NCBI RefSeq assembly: GCF_021559775.1
Contig: NZ_CP056048.1
Location: 496,001 to 560,000, forward strand
Reading direction: 5' to 3'
DNA length: 64,000 nucleotides
DNA from: Gillisella vitis
GTDB lineage: Bacteria > Pseudomonadota > Alphaproteobacteria > Rhizobiales > Rhizobiaceae
Positions 27,674 to 36,980 of this stretch are shown here, in pieces. Under the pieces are notes generated by a model that saw only the letters and a list, made by a program, of their open reading frames with translations, did no database searches and had not been told where the DNA came from. The position numbers and the translations under genes are program-made. Within the stretch, counting starts at the first letter, position 1. Each line of letters starts with the position of its first letter.

Positions 27674-28023
27674 AACAAGGCCTCGATCTGTCGATGTTGG
27701 CGCTGATCCTGTTCTGCATCCTGACGGAGACAGGTCGTGAGATCTGCTTCAAAAAAGGGGCGGGTGTGGGCGATGCCAGACAGATGGTGCTACGGCCGGT
27801 TGTCTGGGCCGGGATCTGCTTCTGGCTCGTCGAACTCCTGGCCTGGAGCCGGGTGCTGGCCAGTGTTTCGCTGTCCATCGCCTTTCCGATCATGGCGATG
27901 AGCTATGCCACCATCACGATTGCCGGTGCGGTGATCTTCAAGGAATCCATCAACCTTCGCCATGCCGTCGGGGTCGCGCTTGTGACCGCCGGTGTGGTCT
28001 GTGTCGGAGCAACAGGACTATGA
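27670..28023 (+). CDS. Small multidrug-resistance/EamA-like membrane protein, first of a pair
   Basis: The 117-residue protein has four predicted transmembrane helices. TM1 contains ILTETGREICFKKG, where Glu20 aligns with the essential Glu14 of EmrE. The last helix (AVGVALVTAGVVCVGAT) is typical of SMR/ArnE proteins. It overlaps both neighbours by 4 bp. A second SMR protein ends the operon. Paired SMR proteins such as ArnE/ArnF act as heteromeric flippases for lipid-linked molecules, so a translocation role for the operon product is likely. Confidence 0.8.
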   Translation: MKQGLDLSMLALILFCILTETGREICFKKGAGVGDARQMVLRPVVWAGICFWLVELLAWSRVLASVSLSIAFPIMAMSYATITIAGAVIFKESINLRHAVGVALVTAGVVCVGATGL

Positions 28024-28901
28024 AACTCTTTGCCTATTCGAAATGGGATAGTGTGTCTGTCGCCGCAGCATTGCTGCATCTGGCCTTCAACATCTATCTG
28101 ATTGCCGGGTTCGAGAGCCGACCGTTGTGGCTCTCCTTCGTGCTTGCCTGCATTTATGCGCTGTCGATTTCCTGGAACATCAATAGCATTTCCCATAACT
28201 TCATCCATACGCCTTATTTCAAGCCGCGCTGGATGAATTATGCTTTCAGCCTGCTGGAATCGATCACCATCGGCTTTTCCCAGACCTATTATCACTGGGT
28301 CCATATGCGCCACCATTCCGGCAATAGCGACCGGCCGGATGAGAGCGGCAAGACCGTCGATCTGCTTTCGATCTACAAGCATGGCAAGAATGGCGAGCCG
28401 GAAAATGTGTTTTCCTACACCTTTCTGAGCTTCTTCCGGGACGATCTGGGCGAAATCCATCGGGCTATCGCTGCCAAGCGGCCATTTGAAGCCAAGTGGG
28501 GGCGGATCGAACTGATCGCCTTCATTGTCGTCGCGCTGGCGGCCTTGGCCTATGACTGGAAGGCGACGCTGTTCCTCGTGCCGTTCTATTATCTCGGCAA
28601 TTGCCTGTCGTCTCTCAATGGTTACTACGAGCATTTGCACGGCGACCCGGATGAGCCGATTGCCTGGGGCGTCAGCAGTTACAAGAGCTTTTACAACTGG
28701 CTGTGGTTCGGCAATGGCTATCACGCCGAACATCATTACCGGCCCAAAACCCACTGGACGCAATTGCCGCTGCTGCATGACCGGATCAAGGATGAGCAGG
28801 AAAAGGCCGGAACCCATGTGATCAGCACCTGCCACGCGCTCGGCTTCATTGCCAAGGAGAACCTGGCCAAAGAGACCTTGTCGGGGGAGGGTACCCGATG
28901 A
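28020..28901 (+). CDS. Membrane fatty acid desaturase/hydroxylase-like protein
   Basis: The 293-residue protein has several membrane segments and the three histidine boxes of the membrane di-iron desaturase family: HNFIH, HMRHH and HAEHH. An ordering of YYHWVHMRHHSGN and GYHAEHHYRP is characteristic. It should introduce a double bond or hydroxyl into an acyl or alkyl chain. The linkage to an aminotransferase and a GNAT suggests the substrate may be an acyl amide or lipid, but a free fatty acid is possible. It overlaps both neighbours by 4 bp. Confidence 0.88.
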   Translation: MKLFAYSKWDSVSVAAALLHLAFNIYLIAGFESRPLWLSFVLACIYALSISWNINSISHNFIHTPYFKPRWMNYAFSLLESITIGFSQTYYHWVHMRHHSGNSDRPDESGKTVDLLSIYKHGKNGEPENVFSYTFLSFFRDDLGEIHRAIAAKRPFEAKWGRIELIAFIVVALAALAYDWKATLFLVPFYYLGNCLSSLNGYYEHLHGDPDEPIAWGVSSYKSFYNWLWFGNGYHAEHHYRPKTHWTQLPLLHDRIKDEQEKAGTHVISTCHALGFIAKENLAKETLSGEGTR

Positions 28902-29713
28902 GCACCGATGCGCTTTCCTTTTATCAGGAAGGAAGCAATGGCAGCGGCATCCTTCTTGTCCACGGTCTGACAGGAGCACCTGCCGAAATGCGGCTGGTGG
29001 CCCGGCAATTGCACCGGCGCGGATATTCGGTCTATGCACCGCTACTGGCAGGGCATGGAAAGGACGAAGCGGCCTTGCGCAAGACGCGCTGGCAGGATTG
29101 GCTTGAGAGCGTCGAGGAAGCCGGACAGGTTCTGGCCTCGCGGGTCGATGCGTCGTTTGCCGCTGGTATCTGCGCCGGTGGAAAGCTGGCGCTGATGGCG
29201 GCGGATCGCCAGCCGCTGACCCTGCGTGCTGCGGCCATCTATTCGCCCTGCTTCCATTATGATGGCTGGGACATTCCCCGTCATTACAATTTCATGGCCC
29301 GCAATATCCGCTGGCTGGCGAAGATCCCGTTCCTGGACCGGCTGAGGTTTCACGAAACCCGTTCGCTCGGCATCAAGGACGACCGGCTGCGCAACAAGAT
29401 TGCCGCCATGAGTGGTGACGGCGTGCTGGAGAGTTTTCCTGGTAAGGGATTGGTGGAAATGGACAAGCTCGGGCGGGTGCTGAAAGCCCGGCTGCCGTCT
29501 ATGCAGACCCCGACGCTGATCGTTCATTCGCTTGAGGACGATGTCAGCAGCCCAAGCCATGCCCAATATATCTCGTCGCATCTTGGCGGGCCACGCGAAC
29601 TGCATTGGCTGCGGGACAGCTATCACATGATCCATATGGACCGACAGCATCGACACGTCGCAGATCTGACAGCGGATTTTTTCGAGGCTCATTATGTACC
29701 GAACCGAGCTTAA
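28898..29713 (+). CDS. Alpha/beta hydrolase with cysteine at the nucleophile position
   Basis: The 271-residue protein has the oxyanion segment LVHGLTGAPAEMR near residue 20. The nucleophile elbow reads AGICAGGKL, so Cys92 replaces the Ser of GxSxG. The Asp (HSLEDDVSSP) and His (DSYHMIHMD) of the triad are present. It resembles bacterial carboxylesterases and monoacylglycerol lipases. A Cys nucleophile is known in dienelactone hydrolase and in some thioesterase-fold acyltransferases, so this enzyme may be an acyltransferase or a specialised hydrolase. Confidence 0.85.
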   Translation: MSTDALSFYQEGSNGSGILLVHGLTGAPAEMRLVARQLHRRGYSVYAPLLAGHGKDEAALRKTRWQDWLESVEEAGQVLASRVDASFAAGICAGGKLALMAADRQPLTLRAAAIYSPCFHYDGWDIPRHYNFMARNIRWLAKIPFLDRLRFHETRSLGIKDDRLRNKIAAMSGDGVLESFPGKGLVEMDKLGRVLKARLPSMQTPTLIVHSLEDDVSSPSHAQYISSHLGGPRELHWLRDSYHMIHMDRQHRHVADLTADFFEAHYVPNRA

Positions 29714-30923
29714 CATGCCCGAAAACAGAGCGGTGAAATCTTCGGCCTCAGACGATGTCACGCAGAAGCGTGTCATGCTTGATGTGGTGCGCAGTTTGGA
29801 TACTCGCATAACAAGCTCCATTGCCGATATCGATCGTGACGATTGGGACCAGTGCTTTCCGGGCGAGCCGGAAGCCTATGATTACCTGCTGACCGTCGAA
29901 ACCGCTGGGATATCGGGTTTCGAATGGTGTTACGCCACGGTCTATGAAGGCGGTTATCTTGTCGCGGCCATGCCGGCCTTCATCACCCGCTATGCTTTGG
30001 ACACCACGCTTGAGGCGGGCCGCGTCCGTGACGCGATCGGTAGGCTGCGCCGTATCTTCCCGAAATTATTGACCTTGCCGCTCGCCTGCCTGGGCTCGCC
30101 TTGCACGGAGACCGGCAATCTCGGTTTTCACCCCTCGGTCAGACCGGATCGCCATGAAATGCTGTTTCAGGCGATGTTGAGCTGTTTTGAGGATTACGCC
30201 CGGACACGCAAATGCGTGTTGGGTGCATTGAAGGACATGCCTCAGCCGGTGGATGCCGGGATTGACCGCGTGATCAAGGGCCATGGTTATGCGCCGCTGG
30301 GCGGCATGCCGACTGCCTGGCTTGCCATCGATTTCAACGATATGGACAGTTATTTTGCTCGTCTCTCATCGTCGACGCGCAAGGACATGCGGCGCAAATT
30401 GCGGGCGCGCGAAAAGGTCAGGGTCGAATACCACACGCAATTCGGTGACCATCTGCCACGCATCATGCAGCTTTATAACGAGACGCGGAACCGAAGCGAA
30501 TGGCAGTTCGAAGAACTGACTCCAGCCTATTTCGAGGGCATTTTGAGGACTATGTCCGGTCGGTCGTTCTGCACTCTCTATTTTGTCGGAGACGAGCTGC
30601 TGGCGGCCAACCTGATGGTTCATAACGATCACACCTTGATCGACAAGTTTTTCTGCATGGATGAAATGGCAGGCCGTCCCTACAATCTCTATTATCTCAG
30701 CTGGTTCGAGAATATCGGCTATTGCCTGAAGAACGGATTGAAACGCTATCAAAGCGGTCAGGCCTATTATACCAACAAGGTGCGGCTGGGCAGCAGGCTA
30801 ACGCCGAATGAAATGTATTTCCGCCACCGCAATCCCGTCGTTCAACGTCTTTTGCGCATAGTCGCGCCCTATTTTGCCGCAGATGAAGCGAGCGGAGTTC
30901 AGTTGAGTGAGGGCGAGGCATGA
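29694..30923 (+). CDS. FemAB/BioF2-like GNAT acyltransferase
   Basis: The 409-residue protein is read from ATG 29694, with GAGG 6 nt upstream and a 20-bp overlap with the previous gene; ATG 29715 is an alternative. The second half has a GNAT fold of the FemAB/BioF2 type: FARLSSSTRKDMRRKLRARE, SFCTLYFVGDELLAANLMVH and YYLSWFENIGYCLKNGLKRYQSG. These enzymes join an acyl or aminoacyl group to an amine. In this operon it could form the amide that links the amine made by the aminotransferase to a fatty acyl group. Confidence 0.8.
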   Translation: MYRTELNMPENRAVKSSASDDVTQKRVMLDVVRSLDTRITSSIADIDRDDWDQCFPGEPEAYDYLLTVETAGISGFEWCYATVYEGGYLVAAMPAFITRYALDTTLEAGRVRDAIGRLRRIFPKLLTLPLACLGSPCTETGNLGFHPSVRPDRHEMLFQAMLSCFEDYARTRKCVLGALKDMPQPVDAGIDRVIKGHGYAPLGGMPTAWLAIDFNDMDSYFARLSSSTRKDMRRKLRAREKVRVEYHTQFGDHLPRIMQLYNETRNRSEWQFEELTPAYFEGILRTMSGRSFCTLYFVGDELLAANLMVHNDHTLIDKFFCMDEMAGRPYNLYYLSWFENIGYCLKNGLKRYQSGQAYYTNKVRLGSRLTPNEMYFRHRNPVVQRLLRIVAPYFAADEASGVQLSEGEA

Positions 30924-31288
30924 AACTGCTTCGCCTGTCATGGCTGGCCGTGCCGGTACTCAACACTGCCCAGCAGATGTTTCTGAAACTTGGCGCAGAT
31001 CAAGCCGATACCGCGCATGGATCGGCGTTTTTCGAACATGTCTTCCTGTCGCACTGGTTTCTTGCTGCCGTTGTGGCGGAAATCGTCTGTTTTATCGTCT
31101 GGATGTCGGTGCTGGCCGATCTGCCGCTCAGCAAGGCCTTTCCCTTGTCGGCTGTCAGCTATGTGCTGATCATGGCAATGGCCTGGTTCATGTTTGATGA
31201 ACCGGTCACGATCTTAACACTGATCGGCACGGCGGCAATTCTGACCGGTGCCTGGTGCATTGCGACGGCGTCGAAGTCTGGGACCTGA
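30920..31288 (+). CDS. Small multidrug-resistance/EamA-like membrane protein, second of a pair
   Basis: The 122-residue protein has four predicted helices. In TM1 (VPVLNTAQQMFLKLGAD) Asn15 stands where EmrE has the proton-coupling Glu, unlike the first SMR protein of the operon, which keeps Glu. The motif FDEPVTILTLIGTAAILTG is typical of ArnE/EamA proteins. The split between one acid-bearing and one acid-lacking subunit fits a heterodimer. It ends the operon; its stop lies 8 bp before the convergent mipA-like gene. Confidence 0.8.
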   Translation: MKLLRLSWLAVPVLNTAQQMFLKLGADQADTAHGSAFFEHVFLSHWFLAAVVAEIVCFIVWMSVLADLPLSKAFPLSAVSYVLIMAMAWFMFDEPVTILTLIGTAAILTGAWCIATASKSGT

Positions 31289-31296
31289 GGCTGCAC

Positions 31297-32127
31297 TCAA
31301 AATGAAATATCGAAGGATTTGTTAAAGGCAATTCCAATGGTGTTCTGGTTTCTTGTACCGAGCTCAGAGGTAACAGGAGAATCGGCGGCATCGCCCACCA
31401 GCCGCTCGAAGCGATTATAGAGTTGCACCGACATATCTGGCGAAATCGTATAGGTAGCCGAGACGGTAAAGCCCACGGATTTGATCCCGGCGCTCGCATC
31501 GAAAGCATTGATGCGGCCATTGCGGCTGGCCTCGGTGGCAGAGACGCCGAAATATTTGTTCATGTAGGATGTGTCGCCGAAGGTTATCCTCGGCCCGGCG
31601 GAGAGCAACCATTTTTCCGAAAGCGGCTGAAACCAGTCCGAGCCGACATCCACCACCAATCCACTGCCATTTGACAGTGCCTGGCGGATTTCCGAGCGGA
31701 CACGCCAGACATCCGGCTTGATCCAGTATTGGACGAAGACACCGGCATCGATATCAAATTCGACGTTTTTCAGCCCGTCGAGATTGGTTGATTTCGAGGA
31801 GCGGCTGTCACGAAAGCCAACGACCGGCCCCACTTCAAACCCATGCCCACTGAACACCGTATAATCCAGATTATCATCAGGGGCTGAATTTTCCTCGGGC
31901 TCTCCGAACCGACGGATATCGAAGGAGGGAATGACCCCGAACGTATATTGCTTGGAACCGGGATAGCTGGGCGCCAGTTCGACCGCGCCTCCAAGCGTGA
32001 CTGTCCAGCGGCTCTCCGTATCGGCACTCGTGTCGGCGGCGTGACTGCCACAGGCAGAAAACAGCATGCCTGACAGACAGCCGACAACCACAGCAGCTTT
32101 AGGATTTGCGATGCGAGACAAAACCAT
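31297..32127 (-). CDS. MipA/OmpV family outer-membrane protein
   Basis: The 276-residue protein has a signal peptide (cleavage near SHAAD, residue 31). The mature part is an antiparallel beta-barrel of the MipA/OmpV family, with WTVTLGGAVELAPSYPGSKQY at the start and a C-terminal aromatic residue (FNKSFDISF) as outer-membrane proteins need. Such proteins are porin-like or scaffold proteins; the exact role here is unknown. It is the only gene on its strand between bcsB and the eight-gene operon, 211 bp after bcsB. Confidence 0.85.
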   Translation of the reverse strand: MVLSRIANPKAAVVVGCLSGMLFSACGSHAADTSADTESRWTVTLGGAVELAPSYPGSKQYTFGVIPSFDIRRFGEPEENSAPDDNLDYTVFSGHGFEVGPVVGFRDSRSSKSTNLDGLKNVEFDIDAGVFVQYWIKPDVWRVRSEIRQALSNGSGLVVDVGSDWFQPLSEKWLLSAGPRITFGDTSYMNKYFGVSATEASRNGRINAFDASAGIKSVGFTVSATYTISPDMSVQLYNRFERLVGDAADSPVTSELGTRNQNTIGIAFNKSFDISF

Positions 32128-32189
32128 CCGTCCAGAAATGCCCTCTGTCGAACGGCAGTGGCAAAGTTACAGGTCGGCAATTTTATTGA

Positions 32190-32200
32190 ACTGTCAGACA
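32190..32200. promoter_or_regulatory. Small palindrome upstream of the MipA-like gene
   Basis: CTGTC-A-GACAG is a perfect 11-bp palindrome 63 bp upstream of the mipA-like ATG. It may be an operator for a regulator of that gene. No partner site was seen. Confidence 0.3.
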
Positions 32201-32338
32201 GCCCCGGTCAAGGACATTAAGAGATCCGCACCGATTCCATCGTGCTTCCTCGAGCCAAGGTGGATTTGAAGTGACAGTTCTGCTGGTTGAATACCATGTT
32301 ACGGCGAGAATGGTTTTTCCAACCAATTCCAGAAAGGC

Positions 32339-34693
32339 TTAACTCTTGTCTGAGCCATGGCCACGCCCCAGCAGCGCCATCAACGCATTCGTGGCAAGCC
32401 CCAGCAGGATGGCGCACAGGACGAGCCCGCCCGCATAGATCACGAAATTGCCGGAGAGCCAGTTTGCCGCGACCAATCGCATGTTGCTGATGCTCAAAGG
32501 CTGCATCGACAACAGGCTGACACTGGTCGGCTCATTGACGACGATCTCCTGTTTTCTCGCATCATAAACGCTGACGCGGCCCGAAATCGCGGTCCAGTTG
32601 CGAAGATCGGCGATATCGACCGTGCCGGTTTGTAACAATGCGCGATCAGGGGCGCTGAATGTCGTCAGGATGGCACCGTCGGCATCGACGGATTGGGACA
32701 GAAATGCACTGGATGCCTGGGGCAATGTATAGGCGGCCTCGGCACTTGGCCACAGGCTGACGGTCGCCAGATTGAGATCGAAGGTTTCTTTCATCCAGGT
32801 GTCGACGCTGGAAAAAAATTCCATCACCGTACCGGAATCAATTTTGTCGCGCCAGGATTTGAGCTTTACGTCGGTGCTGAGATCGCCATCTCCGGCACCC
32901 TTGGTTTGCAGCTGCACATTGGTAAATGCCTGGGGTGGAAGGTCCGGTGCGGCTCCGATGAAAATCGCATTGCGACCGGAAAAGCGTGGGGGGGATGACG
33001 CCATTTCGAGGGCAAGGGTTTGCCGGGCCGATGCGGCAAATTTGCCAAGCACGGTTGCGGCGGCTGCCAGTGTCACATCGTCATTGCGGCCTAAAACAAC
33101 CATTGTCGGGGTTTTTGCCGCAGCAAAGGGAAAGCCGAGAGCCGCTGTTGCAGCGAGATCGGGAGCCTGGGTCAGATGCGCGATCGGTGGCATGACGAAT
33201 TGCGAAGAGCCGAACAAGGCAAACCGCGCCGTTTTGTCCGCTGTCTCACCAGGTGCGCAGACGCTGTCCTCCTGGGTCATCATCACGGCTTCCAGCCCGA
33301 TGACATTCACGCCCGGATGAAAATGGCGCAGGGTAACGCGGATCGGATAGTGCCGGAGAACCGCGCCTCCCTTGGACGTGATCGGAACGGTGGTCGCCAG
33401 ATGACCATTGACCGATACCACGATCTGGCTACCCGGCAAGACCTTGCTCGAATAGGCGGCGTCCAGCAATATGGTCGCGGTCCCATAATGGTTGGCATAG
33501 AAATCGGCTGGCATGCCCACCGTGAAATCCGTGAAAAAGCGGCGACCTGAAAATTCCTGGTCGGGAAGACCGAGTGCGGCAAAGGACAGCGCCCCGGCCT
33601 TGTCCAGAATAGGTGTATCGACACCGCGCCAGGCCGAGGTTTTCAATATCCGCCGCTCGCCGTCTTGGGCGAACTGAACAAAGTTATCAGCAATCGCTTT
33701 GATGTCGCGCCAATCCGGGCCGCTGAAGGCGAGGACCGACACTCCTGGGCGGCCCGGAAGCGCCATGAAGCCAGCCATCGTGCCGTTCAGCTTTCTGGTA
33801 TCCGCGTTTACGGCATTGTTGATGCCGATCAGGCCCGCCATTTGCGATGTGGTGGCCGCCACGACCACAAGCTCCCCGGGGGCTGGTCGTGCGGGCATGG
33901 TTTTCGTGAAGCTGAAGGAGCCATTGGCAACGCCGCTCAGCAGTGACAGGCCTTGGGCCAACTGGAGCAAAGCGGGAGTGGCAGATGGCTGTTCGAGATC
34001 CGGTGAAACGATGGTGAAATGGCTGCGGCCTTTTTCATCGACACCAAGTGCGCGCACATCGTCGAGACGTTTCATGCCGTTGGCGTCAGGGTCCGCAAAT
34101 GTCAGATAGGTTTTTGATGCATCCACTTCCGTCCACAATTCATAGGTGGATTGGATGGTGCAGTCGGTGCGGTGCCTTTGCTCCGCGGCAAAACTGATCC
34201 GGTTAAAGCCCGGAACAAGAACGCCTCGCGGCACGGAAATCGTATTTTGCTGCGCAGACTGGCCGCCTCTGATCGGCAGGTTTAGAACCGGCGTGTCATT
34301 GATGGTGATAAGAAGGTTAGAGGCTTCCGGCGCGACCACGAGCGCGTTGCTATAGCTCAGCACCAGCTTTGCATCGGCTGAGGCTTGTTCCGGTGTCAGA
34401 TAAATCGACATCGCCTGCCGGGCCAGTTCACCTTGAAGCTTGAGAACCGGCGTCGTCAGCAGGTAACGGCGTGACAGGCTCTCGCCTTGCTGTTGTGCCG
34501 GGCGGTTGGACAGGGGAATGCCAGGGATCGGCGTAGTCGGGAGGGGAATAGGTGCCTTGGTCGCGGGCAGGCCGGGTATCGGCGCGCCCGGCATTGTATT
34601 GCTTTCGGGGCTCATGTCGAAAGGTGCCATCTGGGCAAGTGCTGACCCAGCGCCGGCCAGTAGCATCAAAATCAGGGCAAAAGCTGTTTTCAC
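32339..34693 (-). CDS. bcsB: Cellulose synthase periplasmic subunit
   Basis: The protein is 784 residues from GTG 34693, which overlaps the bcsA stop by 4 bp and has GGAGG upstream. The frame stays open further upstream inside bcsA, but that part is not used. A signal peptide (VKTAFALILMLLAGAGSALAQ) is followed by the BcsB domains and a C-terminal transmembrane anchor (FVIYAGGLVLCAILLGLATNAL) that packs against BcsA. Typical features are LPIRGGQSAQQNTISVPRGV and YGTATILLDAAYSSKVLPGSQ. It guides the nascent glucan through the periplasm. Confidence 0.93.
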   Translation of the reverse strand: MKTAFALILMLLAGAGSALAQMAPFDMSPESNTMPGAPIPGLPATKAPIPLPTTPIPGIPLSNRPAQQQGESLSRRYLLTTPVLKLQGELARQAMSIYLTPEQASADAKLVLSYSNALVVAPEASNLLITINDTPVLNLPIRGGQSAQQNTISVPRGVLVPGFNRISFAAEQRHRTDCTIQSTYELWTEVDASKTYLTFADPDANGMKRLDDVRALGVDEKGRSHFTIVSPDLEQPSATPALLQLAQGLSLLSGVANGSFSFTKTMPARPAPGELVVVAATTSQMAGLIGINNAVNADTRKLNGTMAGFMALPGRPGVSVLAFSGPDWRDIKAIADNFVQFAQDGERRILKTSAWRGVDTPILDKAGALSFAALGLPDQEFSGRRFFTDFTVGMPADFYANHYGTATILLDAAYSSKVLPGSQIVVSVNGHLATTVPITSKGGAVLRHYPIRVTLRHFHPGVNVIGLEAVMMTQEDSVCAPGETADKTARFALFGSSQFVMPPIAHLTQAPDLAATAALGFPFAAAKTPTMVVLGRNDDVTLAAAATVLGKFAASARQTLALEMASSPPRFSGRNAIFIGAAPDLPPQAFTNVQLQTKGAGDGDLSTDVKLKSWRDKIDSGTVMEFFSSVDTWMKETFDLNLATVSLWPSAEAAYTLPQASSAFLSQSVDADGAILTTFSAPDRALLQTGTVDIADLRNWTAISGRVSVYDARKQEIVVNEPTSVSLLSMQPLSISNMRLVAANWLSGNFVIYAGGLVLCAILLGLATNALMALLGRGHGSDKS

Positions 34694-36879
34694 TGTTCGC
34701 CCTCCTGCTTTGCGTCGTTTTTGGCTTTCGAAGAAAGCAGCAGGAGCAGATAATGCAGGCCACGCAGTGTCTGTGTGAGAGACAGGCGCAGGAACATCCA
34801 GGCTCCTCCTAAAAGGCCAGGATTGCGACGCCGCGACTGTTGAAACAGGCTCCACTGCTGGGCATTGGCAAAGATCAGATCAGCGATGAATTCATGATGG
34901 CGCACGGTTTCCGGGAGATAGCGGCAGCCGATTGAGACGATGTCACCATTAAACTGAAAATGACGGATATTGACAGGCAGTTCGGCCCATTGGTTTGTAC
35001 CATGCGGTTGAAACGTCACAGCGGCCAACGTGTCCCGCTTGAAGATTTCGCGGTCACGGGTAAAAATTTGCAGGCTGGCACCGTTGACCGACACATCGTC
35101 GATCATTGCCGGATAGGTTTTCCCACCCACGGAAAACTCGCAGCGCCGGCTGACCTGCACACGACGCGACGACTGTCGCTCCCCCCGCTCCGAGACGACG
35201 CCCAATGCGCATCCGGCCATGATCAGATTGACCAGGTTCCAGCCACCGACCACCAGTGTCACGTCAAACCGATAGGGATCGCTGTAGAGCCTGTAGACCG
35301 TCACCGCAAAGGCAAGCAGCAGGATGAAGAAAATCAGGAAAAACGGCCGGCTGATTTCCGACAGACGGCTTTCCGTCACACTTTCATCCTTGGCGGTGAC
35401 CTTGAAGGTCGGTCGCCGTGGGTCCCACATCACAGAAAGGATAGCCGGCAGCAGATGTATCGATTGCACATATTCGTAAAGCTCCGAAATCCATGGCCAG
35501 CGGAAAGAACCATAGAGGTAGTTCTGAACCATCAGGTTCACGAGCATGTAGGACAGGGTATAGGCCATGAACTCACCACCCGAGCCCATGAAAATCTGTA
35601 GATCGAAAAATAGGTAGAACAGCGGCGCCATCAGGAAGATTGCCCGGGGAAAGGGAAACAGCCAGAACATTGTCGATGACATGTAGCAAAGCCGCTGCGG
35701 CAGGGTCAGGCCGCGCTTGAGTGGTGGAAAACGGAACAGCATGATCTGCATCATGCCCTGCGCCCAGCGGCTGCGCTGGCCGATAAAACTGGCAAAGGTG
35801 GCCGGTTGCAGGCCAGCGATTAGCGGCATATCGACAAAAATGCTGTTCCAGCCGCGCGAATGCAGTTCAAGCGCGGTTTCGCAATCCTCGGTGATGGAAA
35901 GGCCGCTGAAGCCTTTGGTTTCAAGCAGGGCTTCGCGGCGCAGAACGGCAGCCGATCCGCAGAAAAAGGCCGCGTTCCATTTGTCGAGGCCGCGCTGGAT
36001 AATGCCGTAGAACATTTCGTTCTCGCTCGGCATCTTGTTGAATGTATTGAGGTTCCGCTCAACCGGATCAGGGTTGATGAAGAAATGCGGTGTCTGGACC
36101 AGGAAAAGACGCGGGTCTTCCCCGAAATAGCCGACGGTTTCCTTGAGAAAGCTGCGGGCCGGAGCGTGATCTGCGTCGAAGACGGCGACCAGCTCTCCAC
36201 TGGAGTGATCGAGACCGTTGTTGAGATTGCCAGCCTTTGCATGTTCGTTGCGCTCGCGCGTTAGATAGCGCACGCCAAGCTGGCTACAGAGCGCCTGGAG
36301 CGCCTGGTGACGTTGTTCGGCGAATTTTGCCGCCAGCAGGTCGGTGGATTGACGCTTCTGCTCCGTTGACCCGTCGTCCAGCAGCCAAACGGTGAATTTG
36401 TCAGTCGGATAATCGAGATTGCGGGCCGCAGCCAGCGTATTGGCCAGCAAGGCTTCGTCTTCGTTATAGCTTGGCACGAAGATGTCGACGATTGGCAGTT
36501 CTTCAGCGGCAAGCGTGCGAAAAGGCTTGCGTGGCGGCAGTGGCATGGACACCACGAACAGGCTGAGAAAAAGCATCAGGACGCTGTACATCTCGGCCAG
36601 ATAGACAAGCAGGCCGGGGATGAAATTTTCAAGCTGGTTGACCGGCGGCAAGGTACTGCTGGTGCGCCAATAGACATAACGCAGCACAATGGCCGTCGAG
36701 AGCGACAGAAAAACAATGCGGCCGCGGCCTTCGATCCGCATCATTCTGATCACCGAAACGATGATCAGAATGATGAATGTTGTCACCAGCTGTGTCCGGG
36801 TGTCGATGGGCAAAAATGTCAGAGCCAGCATCGCCGCCGCGCAGATCAGCCAGAGCAGGAAGCGGACCAAAAACACCAT
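34690..36879 (-). CDS. bcsA: Cellulose synthase catalytic subunit with PilZ domain
   Basis: The 729-residue membrane glycosyltransferase has the GT2 motifs DDG (VWLLDDGS), DAD (VFDADHAPA), TED (SITEDCETALEL) and QRSRW (FIGQRSRWAQGM). It polymerises UDP-glucose to beta-1,4-glucan. Eight or so transmembrane helices flank the catalytic loop. The C-terminal PilZ domain has RRVQVSRR and DDVSVNGASL, the pattern that binds cyclic di-GMP. It is cotranscribed with bcsB; the start lies about 101 bp after bcsN on the same strand. Confidence 0.95.
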   Translation of the reverse strand: MVFLVRFLLWLICAAAMLALTFLPIDTRTQLVTTFIILIIVSVIRMMRIEGRGRIVFLSLSTAIVLRYVYWRTSSTLPPVNQLENFIPGLLVYLAEMYSVLMLFLSLFVVSMPLPPRKPFRTLAAEELPIVDIFVPSYNEDEALLANTLAAARNLDYPTDKFTVWLLDDGSTEQKRQSTDLLAAKFAEQRHQALQALCSQLGVRYLTRERNEHAKAGNLNNGLDHSSGELVAVFDADHAPARSFLKETVGYFGEDPRLFLVQTPHFFINPDPVERNLNTFNKMPSENEMFYGIIQRGLDKWNAAFFCGSAAVLRREALLETKGFSGLSITEDCETALELHSRGWNSIFVDMPLIAGLQPATFASFIGQRSRWAQGMMQIMLFRFPPLKRGLTLPQRLCYMSSTMFWLFPFPRAIFLMAPLFYLFFDLQIFMGSGGEFMAYTLSYMLVNLMVQNYLYGSFRWPWISELYEYVQSIHLLPAILSVMWDPRRPTFKVTAKDESVTESRLSEISRPFFLIFFILLLAFAVTVYRLYSDPYRFDVTLVVGGWNLVNLIMAGCALGVVSERGERQSSRRVQVSRRCEFSVGGKTYPAMIDDVSVNGASLQIFTRDREIFKRDTLAAVTFQPHGTNQWAELPVNIRHFQFNGDIVSIGCRYLPETVRHHEFIADLIFANAQQWSLFQQSRRRNPGLLGGAWMFLRLSLTQTLRGLHYLLLLLSSKAKNDAKQEGEQ

Positions 36880-36980
36880 TGTCTAATCCTCGAAATCCCG
36901 GTCAAAGGGGACGTATTGCGGCCAACGCGACGCAGCGGATTTTTCGCTTATGGCCACCAGGCTCATGGGCGCCATCCAGC

